From Tribonema minus (taxonomy: Eukaryota > Sar > Xanthophyceae > Tribonematales > Tribonemataceae): DNA of 64,000 nucleotides. The DNA is taken from the NCBI GenBank assembly GCA_017506865.1, contig JAFCMP010000001.1, positions 2,170,001-2,234,000 of the forward strand, in the 5' to 3' direction. The notes below the pieces were generated by a model. The model saw only the letters and a list, made by a program, of their open reading frames with translations, had not been told where the DNA came from and ran no database searches. Every line of letters starts with the position of its first letter. Position 1 is the first letter of the stretch. This document shows, piece by piece, positions 10,450-20,562 of the stretch. Made by a program: the position numbers and the translations under genes.

Positions 10450-12383
10450 CGGCAGGCGGCGCGGCGCCGGCGCCGTGTTGCGGAGTTGGTGCCTGTGTGT
10501 CACGGGCGTGCGAGACAATGCCGCCGCCGCCGCCTGCCGGCGCACCGCATGGGTCGGCGGCGGAGGGCGGCTGGCGGAGGGCGCAGCGGCGGCGCGGCGC
10601 GGCAGCAGCAACGGCGCGCACCACTTCGGCCGCTGGGCGGACAGCAGTGCCCCCCCCCCCCCCCCCACTGCCCGGCGTGGCATGGTCCCATGCGGCTGAT
10701 GTGAGCCGCATCGGCGGTATCACTCACCACTCACCCCTTTCCGTCCGTCAGGCGCTGCTGCCATGCGTGCTTCAAGCGCACCATGTGCTCAGCGAAGCGC
10801 GCATGCTCCGCATCCCCTTTTGGGATCTGCTGCAGCCGCTGCGGCTGCGCATAAGGGAGGCGCGGGCGCCGAGGTGCCGATGCGAGAGCAGCAGCAGCGA
10901 GTGGCAACACCGGGAGAGGGGTAGATTGTTGCGCACACTGCCTTCCATGGGAGCGCCGTGTGCGGCACCGATGGACGCGCCACAGGGCGTTTGCGAGTCA
11001 CGCGGGGTCATTACCTGCACCTGTTACAATTACGTGCGTACATGGTGAGCAGTGCTGCGAACGTGTGTGTTGTGAGAGAGCGCGCGCTTGCGCTCGTCGT
11101 GGCCGTCCCTGGCAGCACGGGCCGTGCCGAGGGGGAAAAGGGGGGGGGAGGGGGGCGCTCCATCACCCAAACCAGCGGCCTTAGTTTACGGCGCTGCACT
11201 GCTTGCGGTACCTGCACTGCAGTGTTACCCGGCGTGCCCGCGTGCGGGTGCCTGCCTATGCTGCTCGCAGTGGCGCAAGCTTTTGGGGCAGCGGACTAGA
11301 TACGATAGGTGTGTGGCGTTTTTTGGCTTTGGTCTGGGGGCGCGGGGGGGGGGCAGGAGGGGGGATGCGACCAGACGTAGCCATCAGAGGCTTTGCAGTA
11401 CATTAGACAGTGGCGATTTCGTGCGTGTCAGGTTTTCGCTTTGGCCAGGAACGGACCTGTTTTCCCACACTGCAGAACTCAATGCAAGGCTCCTTGTCAC
11501 ATGGCTGCTGCGCTGTTTTGGCATACTGGTCTGTTGCTTGATGTGGTGTGGTGAGCTTTTTGTTGCGGTGCTCTATGGCGATGCAGCGACGCACTCATTG
11601 TGCACTGATATTTCACTGCGCTTGACGCACATGTTGTCGATTCCTGAGGCTCAGCCCCGTCATCGCGCCGCAGGGGCGATCATCAGGGGTCAGGGGTCAC
11701 CAACTCACCCTAAGCCTAACTTGCCTGCAGATTTTAAACTTACATGAGACAGTGGACATTCGCGCACGCAAAGTGCTGGAGGCAGCTTGCAAGAACTATG
11801 GAAATGCTGGGTAGACTCGAACCAATGCCTCCTTACCACTGCACCAGCGGCTGTCAGGCAGGCAATAGCCTTCTTTAGTGTGCAAATCGACTCAGCTGTT
11901 ACATAGCTGACTTCTACCACAGTGACCACTACCTTACTTGCATCTTTGCACGCCAATGCTTGCTGCTGTGCTCAAACCATTTGGCAGCAGCCTGAACCTT
12001 GGCAGTATTGCTTTTTAAAACGCGCAGAGACAGAGTGCACCAATGCCTTCCAAAGATGCACAATGCTGAAGCCACCGTGGACGCAGGCAGACACCTGTGC
12101 TGCCCTCACATCCCAATAAGGGGGCTCATGTCTCATATCTGTCATGCTGCTGCAGAGCATCTGTCATGCAGCATGTATCGACATGTAAACGAGATCAATG
12201 GCGGTGAGGTTGAAGTTGAAGTGGGAGGTCGAGTTTGCGTTGCCTGTAAACTCCGGATTGAGGCAGGGCGACCTGGCGATAGATTCTTAAACTGGCAAAA
12301 CGACTCCCAGTTCTAACTCGCAAACGTTCCGGCCGCTCTAGCAGCCTTAGGACTTCTCTCTCAGGTGCTGTCATGTGTTGGAA
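10450..12383. other. Intergenic stretch without a supported gene
   Basis: Contains poly-C and poly-G tracts (10651-10666, 11138-11152, 11339-11360) and short open frames with no splice or start support. The only structured item is the tRNA-like remnant on the minus strand near 11800-11850, listed separately. Confidence 0.6.
11800..11850 (-). other. tRNA-like remnant (A-box and B-box too close)
   Basis: On the minus strand TGGTGCAGTGG resembles a tRNA internal A-box, and GGTTCGAGTCT followed by ACCC is a good B-box/T-arm. Only about a dozen bases separate them, leaving no room for an anticodon arm. I read it as a deleted tRNA gene or the head of a tRNA-derived SINE. It is not a functional tRNA. 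Confidence 0.35.
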
Positions 12384-14403
12384 ATGTCCACAGTGAGTGA
12401 GAAGTTGTTGTGCCCCATGGACTCAGCGATGCCGCTAGATGCTGAGGCGCCAAAGCAGCAGAGCCTGCAGCAGCGTCAGCGGGAAGCTGCCAGGGCCGTG
12501 CAGGCAGCGCTAGAAGCGGCAACTAGAAGCGGAGTGCAAATACTGGTCACTGGTGCCACGGCCATCCCCATTCCTCTGACGCTGCCCACAGACCCGATGC
12601 AGTGGTCAGAGGCCGAAGCCCTAGCGCACTTTGGCGACGCCGACACCTGCGACTGCGTGCTCCGGGCAGGGCGCCACCGGCACTGGGTCCACAAGGCTCG
12701 CCTCTCCAGGGCATCGGAGTTCTTCGACAAGCTGTTCAACGGGCCCTTCAGGGAGAGCAGGGAGGCCTTGGTCACGCTGCAAGGGCTGCCGCATGCCGAC
12801 CCGCCATTGGCACTGGCTCGTGTGCTAGAGCACCTGTACACGGGGCAGCTGTACCCTCGTGCGCTCAAACACGACGTTATTGCACAGGTCAGGGCCAGAG
12901 TGCGCTTAGTCGAACACGTCCGCGCAATGCCGCACATCACCATCTAGTCCCATCATTGCTGATAACATTTCGTGTGTGGCATTGTGGTTCGCCTCGTATG
13001 ATGACAAAGTTTGCTTTGGCGCTGGACGCGTGGCCGAGATGGTGTCCGCGACTCAGCGCATCGCATGCCAGTTCACACATGGCCACGATCCTTGTCTGTG
13101 CATGCATGTGATGGCGATGCTGGCGTGCGTTGCGCACCACTGTGCCGCGGCGGTGCCTGAAACCTCTATTCCTCGCGCATGACGTCGTGCAGGTGGCGTC
13201 CAATGCGCACTACCTGGGAGCGACGCTCCTCTACGACACCTGTGTGGCGCACCTGGCGCAGCATTGGGCGCAGGTCCTTGCAGCGTGCGGCACTTCAGGA
13301 GCGTCCGCAATGACGCCAGCGCTGCGCGAGGACGTCCTGCAAGCGCTGAACACTGCCAGTGATCGAGCAAAATTCAAGGCAGCTTACAAGGTGATGTGAC
13401 ATGTAACAGGAGGCCGCCATGAGTGATGCATATTGCTAGTAGTCAGTGAATGCCTGTTGCGCCACCGTGACCGCACTGCGCTGCTCGCTCGCTAGCTCCG
13501 GCGCGGACGACAAGCAAGCTGTAGCAACACGGCATTTCACGCACTTTGGCCAAGATATGTGTTTGACTACGCAACTGTGTGCGCTCATCGATTAGCACAC
13601 TGAAAGTGCTCATCAAGTTCGTGGTCCCTGACAGGGCTGCATTGACGCAATCCACGTGCTGGTGTTTGCTCTAATGCAGAGCGCTCTGTAGGCACGCCAA
13701 CACGGCAAGAGCGCTGGCTTTTACAATGAGGTCGTGGTTCCCAACAGAGCTGCGTTGACGATATGCACATGCGCGCGCTTTTTCTGTGCAGAGCGCTCTG
13801 TACGCCAACACGGGAAGGGCGCTGGCCTTCACAACGCAGAAACTCACGAACGAGCTGGAGTGGGCCTCGCCCGCGGGCCACCTCAGCGTAGAGGAGTGGA
13901 TACAGTGGGTCTGCAAGTCAGGCCTTGTGACCGACGAAATGCTCGAGGACATCGAGCTCAAGGTGGCGCTGGAGCGGCAGGAGTACGCCCGCAAAACGGC
14001 GGCGCAGCGCGCGCAGCAGCTGTCGCAGGCGCGCGCCTCGCAGCAGAAGGCGGAGGCGCAGCGCGCGGCGCGCATTCAGGCGCGCGCCGCCAAGCGGCGC
14101 CGCTCCGAGCGCGCGTTTGCCCTGCGGCAGGTCCTGCGCATCGACCAGGCGTGGTGGGCGGGGTACGAGGGCGTGACGGACGCCGTGGTCGTGCACGTAG
14201 ACAGGCGCAGGCGGCGCGTGCACCTTGTGTGCCCCGGCGTGTTCGAGGGCGGCGAGCGCGCGCGCTTCGACGCGCTGCTGCCCGACTTCGTGGCGGCGTT
14301 CCGCGGCGACGCGGCGCTGCACACGCGCGCGGGGTGCGCGGGCTGGGCCAGCGTGATGGAGCAGGTGTTCGAGCTGCCGTTCGACAGTCCCATCATACAG
14401 TGA
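12384..14403 (+). CDS. BTB/POZ-domain protein (three exons)
   Basis: Exons 12384-12887, 13193-13390 and 13792-14403 join with phase 0 at both junctions (donors GTCAGG and GTGATG; acceptors GTGCAG and CTGTGCAG) to give about 437 residues. Residues 86-156 form a BTB/POZ fold: DADTCDCVLRAG, then WVHKARLSRASEFFDKLF, then LARVLEHLYTGQL, the classic 'D/V..g..f.aHk..La..S.fF...F' pattern. Exon 2 (residues 169-234) is helical and sits where a BACK-type linker follows BTB. Exon 3 has a Glu/Gln/Arg/Ala-rich probable coiled coil with a basic KRRRSE stretch, then a unique C-terminus (WWAGYEGVTDAVVVHV...). BTB proteins commonly dimerise and serve as cullin-3 adaptors, but no kelch or MATH domain is present, so the substrate side is unknown. 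ATG 12384 is preferred over the GTG nine bases upstream. The second intron carries a tandem copy of the exon 3 start. Confidence 0.85.
13611..13842 (+). repeat. Tandem duplication of intron end plus exon 3 start (BTB gene)
   Basis: Two ~115-base units: 13611-13727 and 13728-13842. Both carry CGTGGTYCC.GACAG, a pyrimidine-rich tract, TGCAG, AGCGCTCTGTA..ACGCCAACACGG and GAGCGCTGGC. The second unit contains the acceptor and exon start used in the gene model. The first keeps an AG (ATGCAG) and the exon start, but has an in-frame disruption and no downstream exon. It is intronic or a possible cryptic acceptor. Confidence 0.85.
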
Positions 14404-15067
14404 GCGCAGTGTGAGTAGTGCCGCAAGCGCCAACTTGAAGTTGAAGGCAGGCGGCGCCCGCGGGCGGCGATGACAATTCGGGGAGCTGGTCAGTGTAGTG
14501 CATGCGCACAGACGCTGTTGAACAAAGCAGTAGAATGCAATTGTATGTGTAGGCGTATCAGGGGCTAATGAGCCGTTGTAGACGATGCCTGTACATGTGT
14601 ATGTACGTACATATCTGAATGCAGCACCACCGTCAAGGCAGCTTCTGCTGAAGGGACTGCGACTGTGTGCTACGCCATCAAAGAATAGACGCCAAGATTG
14701 ACACAGTCAATGTACGGCTTGATGATCTGCCATGTATGCGCAGTGGCGCAAAGGACTGCAGGCTCAAATAGAGCGTATGAGCGTGGCAGCTGCAGCTGTG
14801 TGCACGCATGAGATGCCCTGTGTGTTGCAGCAGGGCTTGCGTGCAGTCAGGGTTAGGGATGAGCATGAGATGGCAGAATATTCAGAGGAAAACCCGGTGT
14901 AATTGCGGCCTTCAACATGCCCAAAACGGCCACCCGTTCGAATGCAAGTTCAACGTGCGGACTAGAGTTGCAAGCACACACCCGCCGTCCCTCTTCTGCA
15001 TTTGCACGGTGCACTAGCAAGGTGCGAGCACGAGGCGAAGCTTTCATTCACAAGCTTGCATTAGCCC

Positions 15068-15068
<1 letters not shown>

Positions 15069-15118
<50 letters not shown>
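15069..15118 (+). repeat. CAG trinucleotide repeat (about 16 units)
   Basis: An uninterrupted AGC/CAG run directly upstream of the ATG at 15149; it is probably in the 5' leader of the gene that follows. Confidence 0.95.
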
Positions 15119-15121
<3 letters not shown>

Positions 15122-15148
15122 CCTCCAAGTACACCGAAGCACCAGACC

Positions 15149-16585
15149 ATGGCACCTCTGCAGAGACTCAGCGGCATGATGTGCACGCCTCAGGAGACAG
15201 GTACGAGCTTTGTGCCTGTAGTGCGTTCAGAGCAGATGACGTTGTCAGCGCTAGCTGACCTATTGGCCATACCACGCACAAGCCAGCAGCACACACTTAT
15301 GTATTTCAATGACGTTGTTGAAGCTACCACCTGCGGCCTCTTCGTGGCTCGGTTCTTGCAGCGTTGTCCAGCCATGGCGATTGAATGTCGATTGTTAAGT
15401 GTGTACCTGCGCCTTACACTGCGTGGTGTCATGCGAGAGCGGAACGAAGATGCCGCGTGTAACGATATCTCTGCGTCTCGTCACTCAGCACAGTCACATT
15501 TTGTTTGCAACAGGCATCGCGACGGGGCCAATGGGCCATCAGTATCTCGATCTGGACGGTCACACCAACGCCGTTGGCGGCCGCCCCGACGAGAGGCACG
15601 GCTTCCAAGGCGGCTGGACGCACGGCGTGACTGTCTTCTGTGGCGGCGTGCCCCACGATGTCCGCCCCCCCAAGGAGACCACCAACCATGGCACCGTGCT
15701 GTTCACCAGCGCGTCTCTCAGGCCCAACCTCGAGGATGAGCTCCGCATCAAGAGCTGCAGCGATGGGGAGAGGGAGGGCCGCAGCGGGTCACAGGTACGT
15801 GACCTTAGCACCAGCACCCTCAGGCTAAGCAATGGCAAAGGCAATGCATGCAGGGGGCATGGTGACATCATTTCCCCGCATGTTCCAGTGAAAGAGCTCT
15901 GCAGCTGGCTCCTGCCACCATATCATTGTGCCGCACGCAGTCGTGCCTGTGCGCAGAGCACCGGTGCGCTCGAATGGCGCGCGCCCATCTTGGTGCACAC
16001 CCTTGCCAGCTGCAGCCTTCGCGCAAGCTCTCGCCAAACCTCACCCCCCCCCCCCCTTGTCCCCCCACCCCCTCCACTCCCCAGGCGCACTGGACGCACC
16101 CCGCGCACGACGACGTCCAGCTCGACGAGCTCAACCACGGCACCATCCTTGCGACCTTCCCCCACCTGCGCCCTGACCTCTCGTACGAGGGCCGCACCAA
16201 CGCCGCCGGCGGCCGCGCCACGGAGCGCCTCGGCGCGCGCGGCTCGTTCACGCCGGGCCGCGCGATCCGCGCCGGCGGCCCCGCGCGCGACGTCCCCGTC
16301 CCCGCCCCCATCCTCAACCGCGGCACCGTGCTCTTCACGTTGGCGACGCTCGCGTGCGACGCCGCCGCCGCCGCGGCGCCCGCGCTCAAGCCCGGCACGA
16401 CGGACGAGCGCGTGGGCCGCGCGGGCTCCTTCGAGCACGGCGACGCGCACCTGCGCATGCCCACCGCCGCGGACGCCGCGCTGTGGCGCGAGGACGGCCA
16501 GCGCGGCGGGCGCCGCTACGCGGGCGGCCACTGGCTCGCCGGCGCGAGCGTCATGGCCGGCGGCGCGCCCGTGTACGCGGCGTGA
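15149..16585 (+). CDS. Unrecognised protein with internal repeats (three exons)
   Basis: Exons 15149-15200, 15514-15794 and 16085-16585 join cleanly: the split Gly codon G/GC across the first junction, phase 0 at the second, donors GTACGA and GTACGT, acceptors AACAG and CCCCAG. The product is about 277 residues. It contains at least three diverged copies of a unit with two recognisable parts: a Gly-rich part (GGRPDERHGFQGGWTHG, GGRATERLGARGSFTPG, TTDERVGRAGSFEHG) and an Asn-His-Gly-Thr strand (NHGTVLFTSASLRPNL, NHGTILATFPHLRPDL, NRGTVLFTLATL). The alternation of short polar strands suggests a beta-rich repeat protein, soluble, with no signal peptide or membrane segment. I recognise no family. 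A CAG repeat lies just before the start. GC at third positions is very high in exon 3, which supports real coding. Confidence 0.75.
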
Positions 16586-18126
16586 GGTGCCGCGGAGCGC
16601 GCGCTGCTGCCGTCGCTGCGCAACGCCGGTTCTTGCGTCGCGCAGTGATGCGCGGGGGCAGTAGTCTGCGGCGCTGATTGCGCGTTGCGCGGGATTTGCC
16701 GCCGCCGCCGCCGCTGGCGGTGCATGCACTCGACAGGCAGGGCAACGAGGGCCTCCCTCTGCGGCCTCTGCCTATGTATACCTTGCCTGTTGTTACCGGA
16801 CGTGGTGAGACGTGTATGCATACAGTAGCTGTAGACGCATGTATTCAGTTTTTTTCTGTGTGGGCGGCCCTCAGGCCACGGTGACATTAGAGCATTGTGT
16901 CAGAAGCATATATTAAAAGGGGGGGGGAGCGGCATTGCACGGATGCTGTGCGGCGTGTAGATAGGCGCATGCGCTCAAGTACAGCATCACACATCTCAAA
17001 GAGGTAAAGAAGGCTTGATGCCACGATCACATCATACAACGGAATACAGAGGTTTAGACTGCTGCTGGACACACAACGCTCTGCATTCTTTGTGCTTGCG
17101 CTGTTTCATTGCCTGCTAGCCTGCTGGCGTTGCTGTCTTGCTAGTGCTGCTATCATTTGCAGCGGCGACTTATCACCTGCAGCCTTGTTTGACAGATGCT
17201 GAGTGTTTGCTATTGCATGTGATCGCGTGTGCCTACGTATCCCTGCTTGAAGCATGGCATTAAGCGCTTCTTAGCACCTCTGGCAAGAAAGTGGACACCT
17301 GCCATGCCATGTAGCTACACTTCATCATTGACATGTTGCAGGTTTTCGTTGTTGACATGGCAATATGCCACTCGCAATCTGCCAATCGAGCTGTTGCTTT
17401 ATCGCCAACCCCATGCCGTGTATACTCATCATGAGTTGACCGCACAAGCTCAGTATGCATGCAACTGAGGTGAGATGAGAACGTCCTGATGTTTGCAATT
17501 GTAGCACCGCCTGTGCAAGTGCAAGCGAGGCGCATCTTCTGCTTCTTGTGCAACAAACACATGCTCAGAATCTGCGTCTGGCTTCGATTGGCTGTAGAGT
17601 TTGCAGTTTTGATGAGCACTTACTGCAGTTGCCGAAAAACGTTCAGGCAAGTGTACACAACAGGCTGGGGAATGCCATTCCCCCCCCCCTGACAAGTGTC
17701 AGGTAGATGCGCCGGGGCTGTTTGTGATCGCCGACTTCCGCATAATCATTTTCAGCGACTCGCATAGGTGTGTCACAACAGGTTCCTAATGTATACATCA
17801 ATGCTTTATTTGTGTGCCCCGCTCTCGCTCCCGGGGGGCTCCCGGGGGGCTCCCGGGGGGCCCCCGGAGCTTTTAAAAAGTTGCTTTCGACTCGGTAGAA
17901 ACTCGTACTTGGGACTCTACTGCCAAGCGAGTCATTTGACTTCGACAGACGAAGAAGTTAGCTTCAGAGCAAAGGATCTACAGGGCATCTTGGATACCTG
18001 CGCACTGGACCTTTTACATAGCATTGCAAACTACTGATCAGCAGCGCGTGGCTTTTAAAGCATTTGGAGTGGTGGTGTGGAGGAGCCTGATTGAACAAGG
18101 CAGCAGCCAAAAGGGGTAGATATACT
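16586..18126. other. Intergenic stretch, no supported gene
   Basis: Between the repeat-protein gene and the proteasome gene I see only short frames without splice support, a G run at 16919-16928 and a GC-rich inverted block at 17827-17872. The final ~200 bases are the likely promoter region of the proteasome gene, but no motif stands out. Confidence 0.6.
17827..17872. repeat. GC hairpin made of three direct repeats and one inverted copy
   Basis: GCTCCCGGGGG is repeated three times at an 11-12 base period and followed by the inverted copy CCCCCGGAGC, then a T-rich stretch. The last two blocks can fold into a stem of about 10 GC pairs. It lies about 255 bases upstream of the proteasome start codon. 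Confidence 0.8.
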
Positions 18127-20562
18127 ATGGACTCCTTGTTCGGAGTAGCCGGCGATGGGTGAGTGCTTCATTCATTGAAGTGGTGTAGGACCTGCTGCAA
18201 CCAACATCTGTGCTGTCGTTGACGTCGTTGGGTCGTACAGCTGATGCTGATTGCAATGTCAGTCGGATTATGTTGGCGTTACCGTGACTTGCTCATTGCT
18301 GTGTCTGCGTGTTGATGGTGATCGGGAGCAGCTTCGTGGTACTGGCGGCGGATGCTCAGGTGGCGCGATCTATCCTGCTTTACCAGAATGACTTGGACAA
18401 AATAAAGGAGCTGGATTCCCACAAAATGATGGCGCTAGCTGGGCCTCAGGTGCGTACAATCAGCAATTCTGCATATTAATAATGGCTATGAATTTGCCAG
18501 TATGGATAATCTGCACTGCTATCAAACGGCAGGTTTAGAACACGAGGTTTCGGCCCACATATTTCTACATGCGGGGACGGTTGTGTGTGTGTGTCAAGCA
18601 GTTCACACTGCTGCGCAGCTGTAAGCATCCCTCGAGCAATCGAGATGCGTGAGTAAGTTGATTGTTTTCACCAGGCGCGTTTGTTGCGTCTATGTGGCCA
18701 GTCACATTTGCAGCGCGTCGTCTGCCAGCACCGGAGCTGTCATGTTGCTCGACCGCATACAACGAGTCGTGCTGTCGAACTTGACACGTGCATGCCCTGA
18801 TCATTGACAAGAGCACGATCGCTTGGGGCGCTTGTGAGCACGAAGTGCTTGCGCACACTGATCAGGCTCTCTGCAAAGACTCTGTGTGGCGAGCCTCCAA
18901 GCTATCGCCTATAGCTGCTTTTGAAGCACTGCCGGGCTCGGAGCGTTTTGTGAAGCACTGCCGGAGGGTTATTGCAGGCATCCTGTACATGGACCACCCT
19001 TGTCCGGTGTGCCCCATGAACCGCTGCATTGCCACTGCAGCATTATCACTGCTAGAGCGCTATGGGGCACTCGCAGCGGCACTGGAGCTTATTCTTGCAT
19101 CCACAATGCATTGAGGCGGCAACAGCTGTGGCCTGCTTGGACAGAAAAGCACCATGCTGTGATGCTGTCATCTCAAACAGTGGCTCACGCTGCAAAGTTT
19201 GGACAGATGCGGCCTGCCCACTTTGTATTAGACGGCCACTGCTTTGCTGTGTACAGGTGTGGCCTGCCCGCTTTGTGTTGCACGGCCATCGCTCAGCTGT
19301 GTGTGTCACCGATACGGTTCCACTTGCGCAGCAGGGCTTTGCTGATGACGATCATGGAGACGTCCACAGCTGCACAGTGGATCACCGGGGGCAGGCTCTC
19401 TCTGTGAAATTGCCAGTACATGTGTGGCAACTGCTCAGCAGCATCACCTTTGGAGTCGCTGACATGATCTCCTCGTGACGTGCGCCATCAGCCAGCACTG
19501 CTTCTAGCGAAGGACCACCGCCTTCATTCGTAAACGGTGACCCCATGTATGCATGTTTGTGCGCTGCGCGCGCAGGCGGACTGCAACCTGTTTGGGGAGT
19601 ACATCCAGAAGAACATGGCGCTGTACGAGCTCAACAACGACCTGCGGCTCAGCACCAAGGCGGCCGCAAACTACATCCGCCGAGAGCTGGCGACGGCGCT
19701 GCGGAAGGGCCCATATCAGGTGAGCACTGATGCTGCGTGCGCTGAGCGCTGTCTCACCGACTGGTTCGGCGCCACTTCGCCAGGTCTCTGCAATACCCAT
19801 GTACCTCTGGTATCTCTGCTGCACTGGTCAATAGTAGTACAAGTTGCGACACTTTCAGACTGTCATACGACATGTAGATTCCTTACAGCTAGATGCCAAT
19901 CATCTGGGCTTTTTCGCGCCCTGAGCGAGAATTAATAAAAAGTACAAGTAGACGACTCTGCAGTGCTATGATGGCGTGACTTGCGTCCATTGCCGCCCCC
20001 ACCCTCGCACCACATCCCCCCCCCCACACACCCCCTCACCCCGCATTGCCTCATACGCACACATCTCACCGCAACGCGTGTGTCGCAGGTGAATATGCTC
20101 ATGGGCGGCATGGACGCCGGCGCGGCGGCGCTGCACTGGCACTGCCATGGTACTTGCGCAGCGTACTGCTATGTGCGCGTGCCTGCCGCACCCTCACCCC
20201 CCCCCCCCACACACACACACACCCCCGCGCCCCGCATCGCCTCATGGGCACTTCTCGCCCACACGCGCGCGCCGCGCTTGCAGGTGAACATGCTCATGGG
20301 CGGCGTGGACGCCGGCGCAGCAGCGCTTTACTGGCTCGACTACCTCGGCACGCTGCAGCCCGTCAAGTACGGCGCGCAGGGCTACGGCGCGGCCTTCACG
20401 CTGTCGCTGCTGGACCGCTCGTACCGCGTGGGCATGGCGGAGGCGGACGCCGTGGAGCTCGTGCGGTCGTGCATCGCGGCGCTGCACAAGCGCTTCCTCA
20501 TCGCGCAGCCCAACTTTGTCATCAAGGTCGTGGACAAGGACGGCATACGCGTGCTCAAGTAG
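18127..20562 (+). CDS. PSMB2: Proteasome subunit beta type-2 (beta4), four exons
   Basis: Exons 18127-18158, 18332-18449, 19576-19719 and 20284-20562 join in phase (a split Gly codon at the first junction, phase 0 afterwards) to a 190-residue protein, close to the ~200 residues usual for the family. It starts MDSLFGVAGDGFVVLAAD, where the family has a short leaderless N-terminus, so there is no catalytic Thr. It continues with the diagnostic FGEYIQKNMALYELNN, STKAAANYIRREL, a GAAALYWLDYLGTL block, YGAAFTLSLLDRSY, and ends FVIKVVDKDGIRVLK. Beta4 is a non-catalytic subunit of the 20S core particle, in the beta ring beside beta3 and beta5, in nucleus and cytosol. Intron 3 contains a 5'-truncated LINE tail and a duplicated copy of the exon 4 start; neither disturbs the reading frame. 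Confidence 0.95.
19843..19948 (+). mobile_element. 5'-truncated LINE 3' end inside intron 3 of the beta4 gene
   Basis: This 105-base segment matches 6015-6128: ..CAGACTGTCA.ACGACAT, then CATCTGGGCTTTTTCG.GCC, then CTGAGCGAGAATTAATAAA and the AAAAGTACA tail. It even retains the codons for the retroelement C-terminus (SGLFRALSEN, stop). It is in the same orientation as the host gene. It shows that the element at 4.3-6.1 kb has a defined 3' end and makes severely truncated insertions. Confidence 0.85.
20025..20345 (+). repeat. Tandem duplication of intron end plus exon 4 start (beta4 gene)
   Basis: Two units, about 20020-20150 and 20200-20345. Each holds a C run with CACA, CCCGCAT.GCCTCAT, CACAT/CACAC with CTC, an AG acceptor (GTCGCAG or TTGCAG), and the exon start GTGAA.ATGCTCATGGGCGG followed by GTGGACGCCGGCGC. 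The first copy diverges after about 45 exon bases (CACTGGCACTGCCATGG) and lacks the rest of the exon; the second is the exon used. Confidence 0.85.

Noticed and set aside
9457-10683. 408-residue minus-strand and 440-residue plus-strand frames over 9.4-11 kb
   Set aside because: Shadows of the GC-skewed exon of the 7543-10449 gene: almost pure Arg/Ala/Gly, no splice or start logic.
14925-14950. Possible tRNA T-arm (CCGTTCGAATGC)
   Set aside because: No A-box, acceptor stem or anticodon arm at suitable distance on either strand.
15923-16729. 268-residue minus-strand frame and the 421-residue plus-strand frame from 15399
   Set aside because: Alternative frames of the repeat-protein gene; the spliced model explains phase and coding bias better.
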